DNA of 64,000 nt from Nymphaea colorata (lineage: Eukaryota > Streptophyta > Magnoliopsida > Nymphaeales > Nymphaeaceae). The DNA is taken from assembly GCF_008831285.2 (NCBI RefSeq), contig NC_045141.1, forward strand, positions 21,668,742 to 21,732,741, given 5' to 3'. Below the pieces are notes generated by a model. It ran no database searches, had not been told where the DNA came from, and worked only from the letters and a program-made list of their open reading frames with translations. Made by a program: the position numbers and the translations under genes. Shown piece by piece: positions 60,051 to 64,000 of this stretch. The stretch's first letter is position 1, and each line of letters starts with the position of its first letter.

Positions 60051-61400
60051 CTCCCCATCTCCATCAATTGCAAGACAACTAACATATTGCTCAACCAACA
60101 TATATATACTGCGAAGTGAGGCATAGCTGGCTAGGATCTTCAGCCTCCATCTTGATTTACTCTCTTGAAGTAACCTCTTCTCTGTTTGCTTTATGCATAG
60201 CAAATTAAGTCGAACCACATAATCAAATTAACTTATCAAACATGCAATTTTCTTGATTTGAAGCATATTATCTCTCTTGATTTCAGTATTGGAGATAAAC
60301 CTAGGCATGCTATTTTTCTTGTTTCTGATTAATTTATATCTATAATGATGCCTTGGAATTTACATGTAGCTTGTGTATATGTGATCTACATGGTTGGTTT
60401 TGTAAGAATCAACCAACAAATCATTTTTTGTGAATAAACATGCCAAAATAAAAACAAAAAGGAAAATCGTGGGAGTATTTGTTACGGTCCACTCTTTGAG
60501 GTGTTGTCAACTTCGTACACCAATCATGCAACTGGCGTTTGTCTTATGAGATGAACCACTAAGTGAAATTATACTGCTATAATTGACGAAAACAACTTGC
60601 ACTCTTGAGATTTGAGATAGGGCTAAATCCTGCACCAACTCCTAAGTGTGTGTCTCACGATTCAATTGTTATTGGAACTCGTCTTTCAATAATATCAATT
60701 TGTTGAAAGCCTGAAAAATTCCTTTCCAGGTGCTCAACAATCAGCAGGATAATGAAAACCTTTTTTTCCTAATGCAACCAATCCTATTATAGTACAGTTC
60801 TTACGATCCAAATCCGGGAAACAAGACCCGGGATCTTGCTTATTTCACTAAAGAACCAAAAGTTTGGGTATTTTGCTACCTAGCATCTTAGAGTATGTTT
60901 ATTTTGCAGAATAGGACATCGATCTTGCATATTTTACTACAGATATCAATATTTGGGTTTGGGTATCTCTCACTCAGGCTTTTAGAGTATGTTTGTTTCA
61001 CTAGTTCTCATAATAGGACATCCTACCCCAAGGGGCATGTCGTAGTTGGGCGAATTGACAAAACAGGGAAGCGGCCGGTCACCATTTCGATTCCTTTAAA
61101 CACTAAAAACTTCATTGGACTGCAAACGATGAATATGTGCATGTGATGCTTAGTTGACAGGTGTTCCGCTTCCCACCAAGGACCCTAAGGCTAAGGAAAA
61201 AAGGAGAAAAAGTTTCAGTCTTTTCGAGAGATCTCTCCCCAAAAATAGGACATCATGTGCCTTCATTCACCAAAAAGAGAAAAGGAAAAAGAGAAGGTTA
61301 TACCTTTTTCTTGAGTAAAAAGTATAATTCAACGCACCAGCTTTTCTTGAATTGCACTTGATTTCTTTATTCAATAGTGCTGGTGTTCCATTCAAACACC
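60051..61400. other. Intergenic DNA
   Basis: No gene is supported. Two similar blocks containing TTAGAGTATGTTT and ATAGGACATC (60890-60920 and 60981-61023) form an imperfect direct repeat of about 91-bp period. Confidence 0.35.
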
Positions 61401-61850
61401 CTACAAGAAATCAAACATATTGTCACTACTACAGGACACCTTTGCTCAACCACTTGGATCAACAGGAAGGAGGCATAATTTTTGGAAATGTCTTGTAGTT
61501 TTTGAACATATGGATGACGTACAGGAACTTTTTTCTTCTAGCAAAAGGGTGAAGTATATTATATGGGAAGCTAGATAAAATCAGCCGGACTCCACGGATT
61601 TAACAAGAACATTTATACATGAATTGGCAATTCTTTTTCTAAGAAGAAAGGAAGAACATGATATGAAACATAGAATATGAAATTTCAGTGGCGCTCATCG
61701 GAGCGTTACTCAAAGTCTTTAGAGGAGTACATGCTGTGTCACATAAAGTGCCACTAAAAGTGGTAGCGGCAGTCCTTTCCTTCCATATCATTATTTGTAT
61801 ATGCCAAACTTTTGAAAACCTTCCAGTGACGCTCAACACTTGTCATTATA
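61401..61850. other. Possible CACTA-type remnant
   Basis: CTACAAGAAATC at 61401, and AGTGGCGCTCATCGGAGCG with AGTGCCACTAAAAGTGGTAG near 61687-61765, resemble subterminal words of plant CACTA MITEs. No matching second terminus was found, so this is a weak call. Confidence 0.25.
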
Positions 61851-63315
<1,465 letters not shown>

Positions 63316-63609
63316 ATGGAGGGGCTGCCGGAAAATGAGGTCTATAGCGAGGACGGCGTGCAGGAGGAGGGCGAGATGGACGCGGATATGGTCGCAGCTG
63401 AAGACGGCGAGCCTTCATTTTCCAAGGTTAGAGTTAGGGTTTCTTTCATTTGCGACTCTTCGGCGCGGTTTCACAACACGGCAGAAATTGGATTTTTTTT
63501 ATTTAGGAATTGGGTCAGATGAAGAGGAGGCTTAAGGAGATCGAGGACGAGGCCGGTGCTCTCCGCGAAATGCAGGCCAAGATAGAGAAGGAGATGGGCC
63601 CAGGGCAAG
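63316..63609 (+). CDS. PABN: Nuclear poly(A)-binding protein (PABPN1 type), 5' part
   Basis: Exon 1 (63316-63426) begins [14 protein letters not shown] and is acidic. Exon 2 (63507-63609) encodes [20 protein letters not shown] and [11 protein letters not shown], the coiled-coil helix that precedes the single RNA-recognition domain in plant PABPN1 homologues. The second exon ends in phase 1 at GT (63610). The RRM exons lie beyond the window. The protein binds nascent poly(A) tails in the nucleus and stimulates poly(A) polymerase. The remaining 391 bp are intron 2 DNA with no further exon seen. Confidence 0.85.
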
Positions 63610-64000
63610 GTGTGAGCAAATGTGTCGTTTTTTTTTGCTTATCCTGCGGAGATCCTTTTTCGTTCAGTTCGTTTTTGTAGAAAATTGATTTTTGAAATTT
63701 TTGTACACTTTAGTCTTGCTGAATTCCTTGTCAAGTTGCTTTTTGTGTGAACTGGTATCCTTTTTAGTGAGTTGAGATGTTGGTGTTTCCTAATTTTGTG
63801 TCAGTACACACTTGTTTAAGTTCAATACAATACTTTGTGATGGTGACTATTGAAAACAAGTTACAATCTGCATCTTTTTCTAGCTTGGTTGTGTTGTTTG
63901 TCAATGGTTTTAGAGCTGCGATACGTGAAATGGTCGTTCTTTCCGCAAGCTAATACGCCGTTATATTGGATTTATCTTCCCCTAGATATTAACACAATTG

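Overview
This is nuclear DNA of a flowering plant. It is AT-rich, the genes have many introns with GT..AG borders, the proteins are plant-type, and the intergenic space is filled with plant-style mobile elements and microsatellites. No rRNA, organelle block, CRISPR array or bacterial operon is visible. I cannot name the species.

Layout. Four protein genes lie on the + strand. (1) 739-9346: a five-exon gene for a type II membrane protein with a cysteine-rich lumenal part and a divergent cyclophilin-like domain. (2) 11053-19579: a complete eight-exon UVH1/RAD1 (XPF) DNA-repair nuclease gene, about 1005 aa. (3) 24405-27247: a complete five-exon plastid class II DAHP synthase gene (shikimate pathway entry), 505 aa. 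(4) 63316 to the window end: the first two exons of a nuclear poly(A)-binding protein (PABN type). The two reconstructed metabolic and repair genes keep one frame through every proposed junction, so they look intact. These four genes do different housekeeping jobs and do not form a functional cluster.

Between DAHP synthase and PABN (about 28-62 kb) lies an accessory region made of repeats and broken genes. Its core (40.2-54.4 kb) is a chimeric array of two full units and one truncated unit. Each full unit carries in order a dead C-terminal exon of a terpene synthase, an antisense fragment of an ARM-repeat protein gene, a piece of UVH1 (end of intron 2, exon 3, start of exon 4), and a piece of the UVH1-DAHP synthase intergenic DNA. 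A long inverted repeat follows. A fourth, partial relative at 33.0-36.3 kb is interrupted by a 936-bp hAT-like element with an exact 8-bp target duplication, and the sister units supply the empty site. Other elements are a PIF/Harbinger-like element (29296-30131), a tRNA-type SINE (about 59590-59722), a small MITE (59911-60050), a separate foldback element (35766-36106), and a dead exostosin/GT47 glycosyltransferase gene (about 55997-57968).

The most interesting items are the UVH1-derived chimeric array with readable breakpoints, the related foldback elements, and an unidentified GC-rich 176-codon ORF with a Walker A-like motif, lying antisense in the last intron of gene 1. All functional ideas about the array are inference. 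Exon borders were placed by reading splice sites and frame, not by transcript data.
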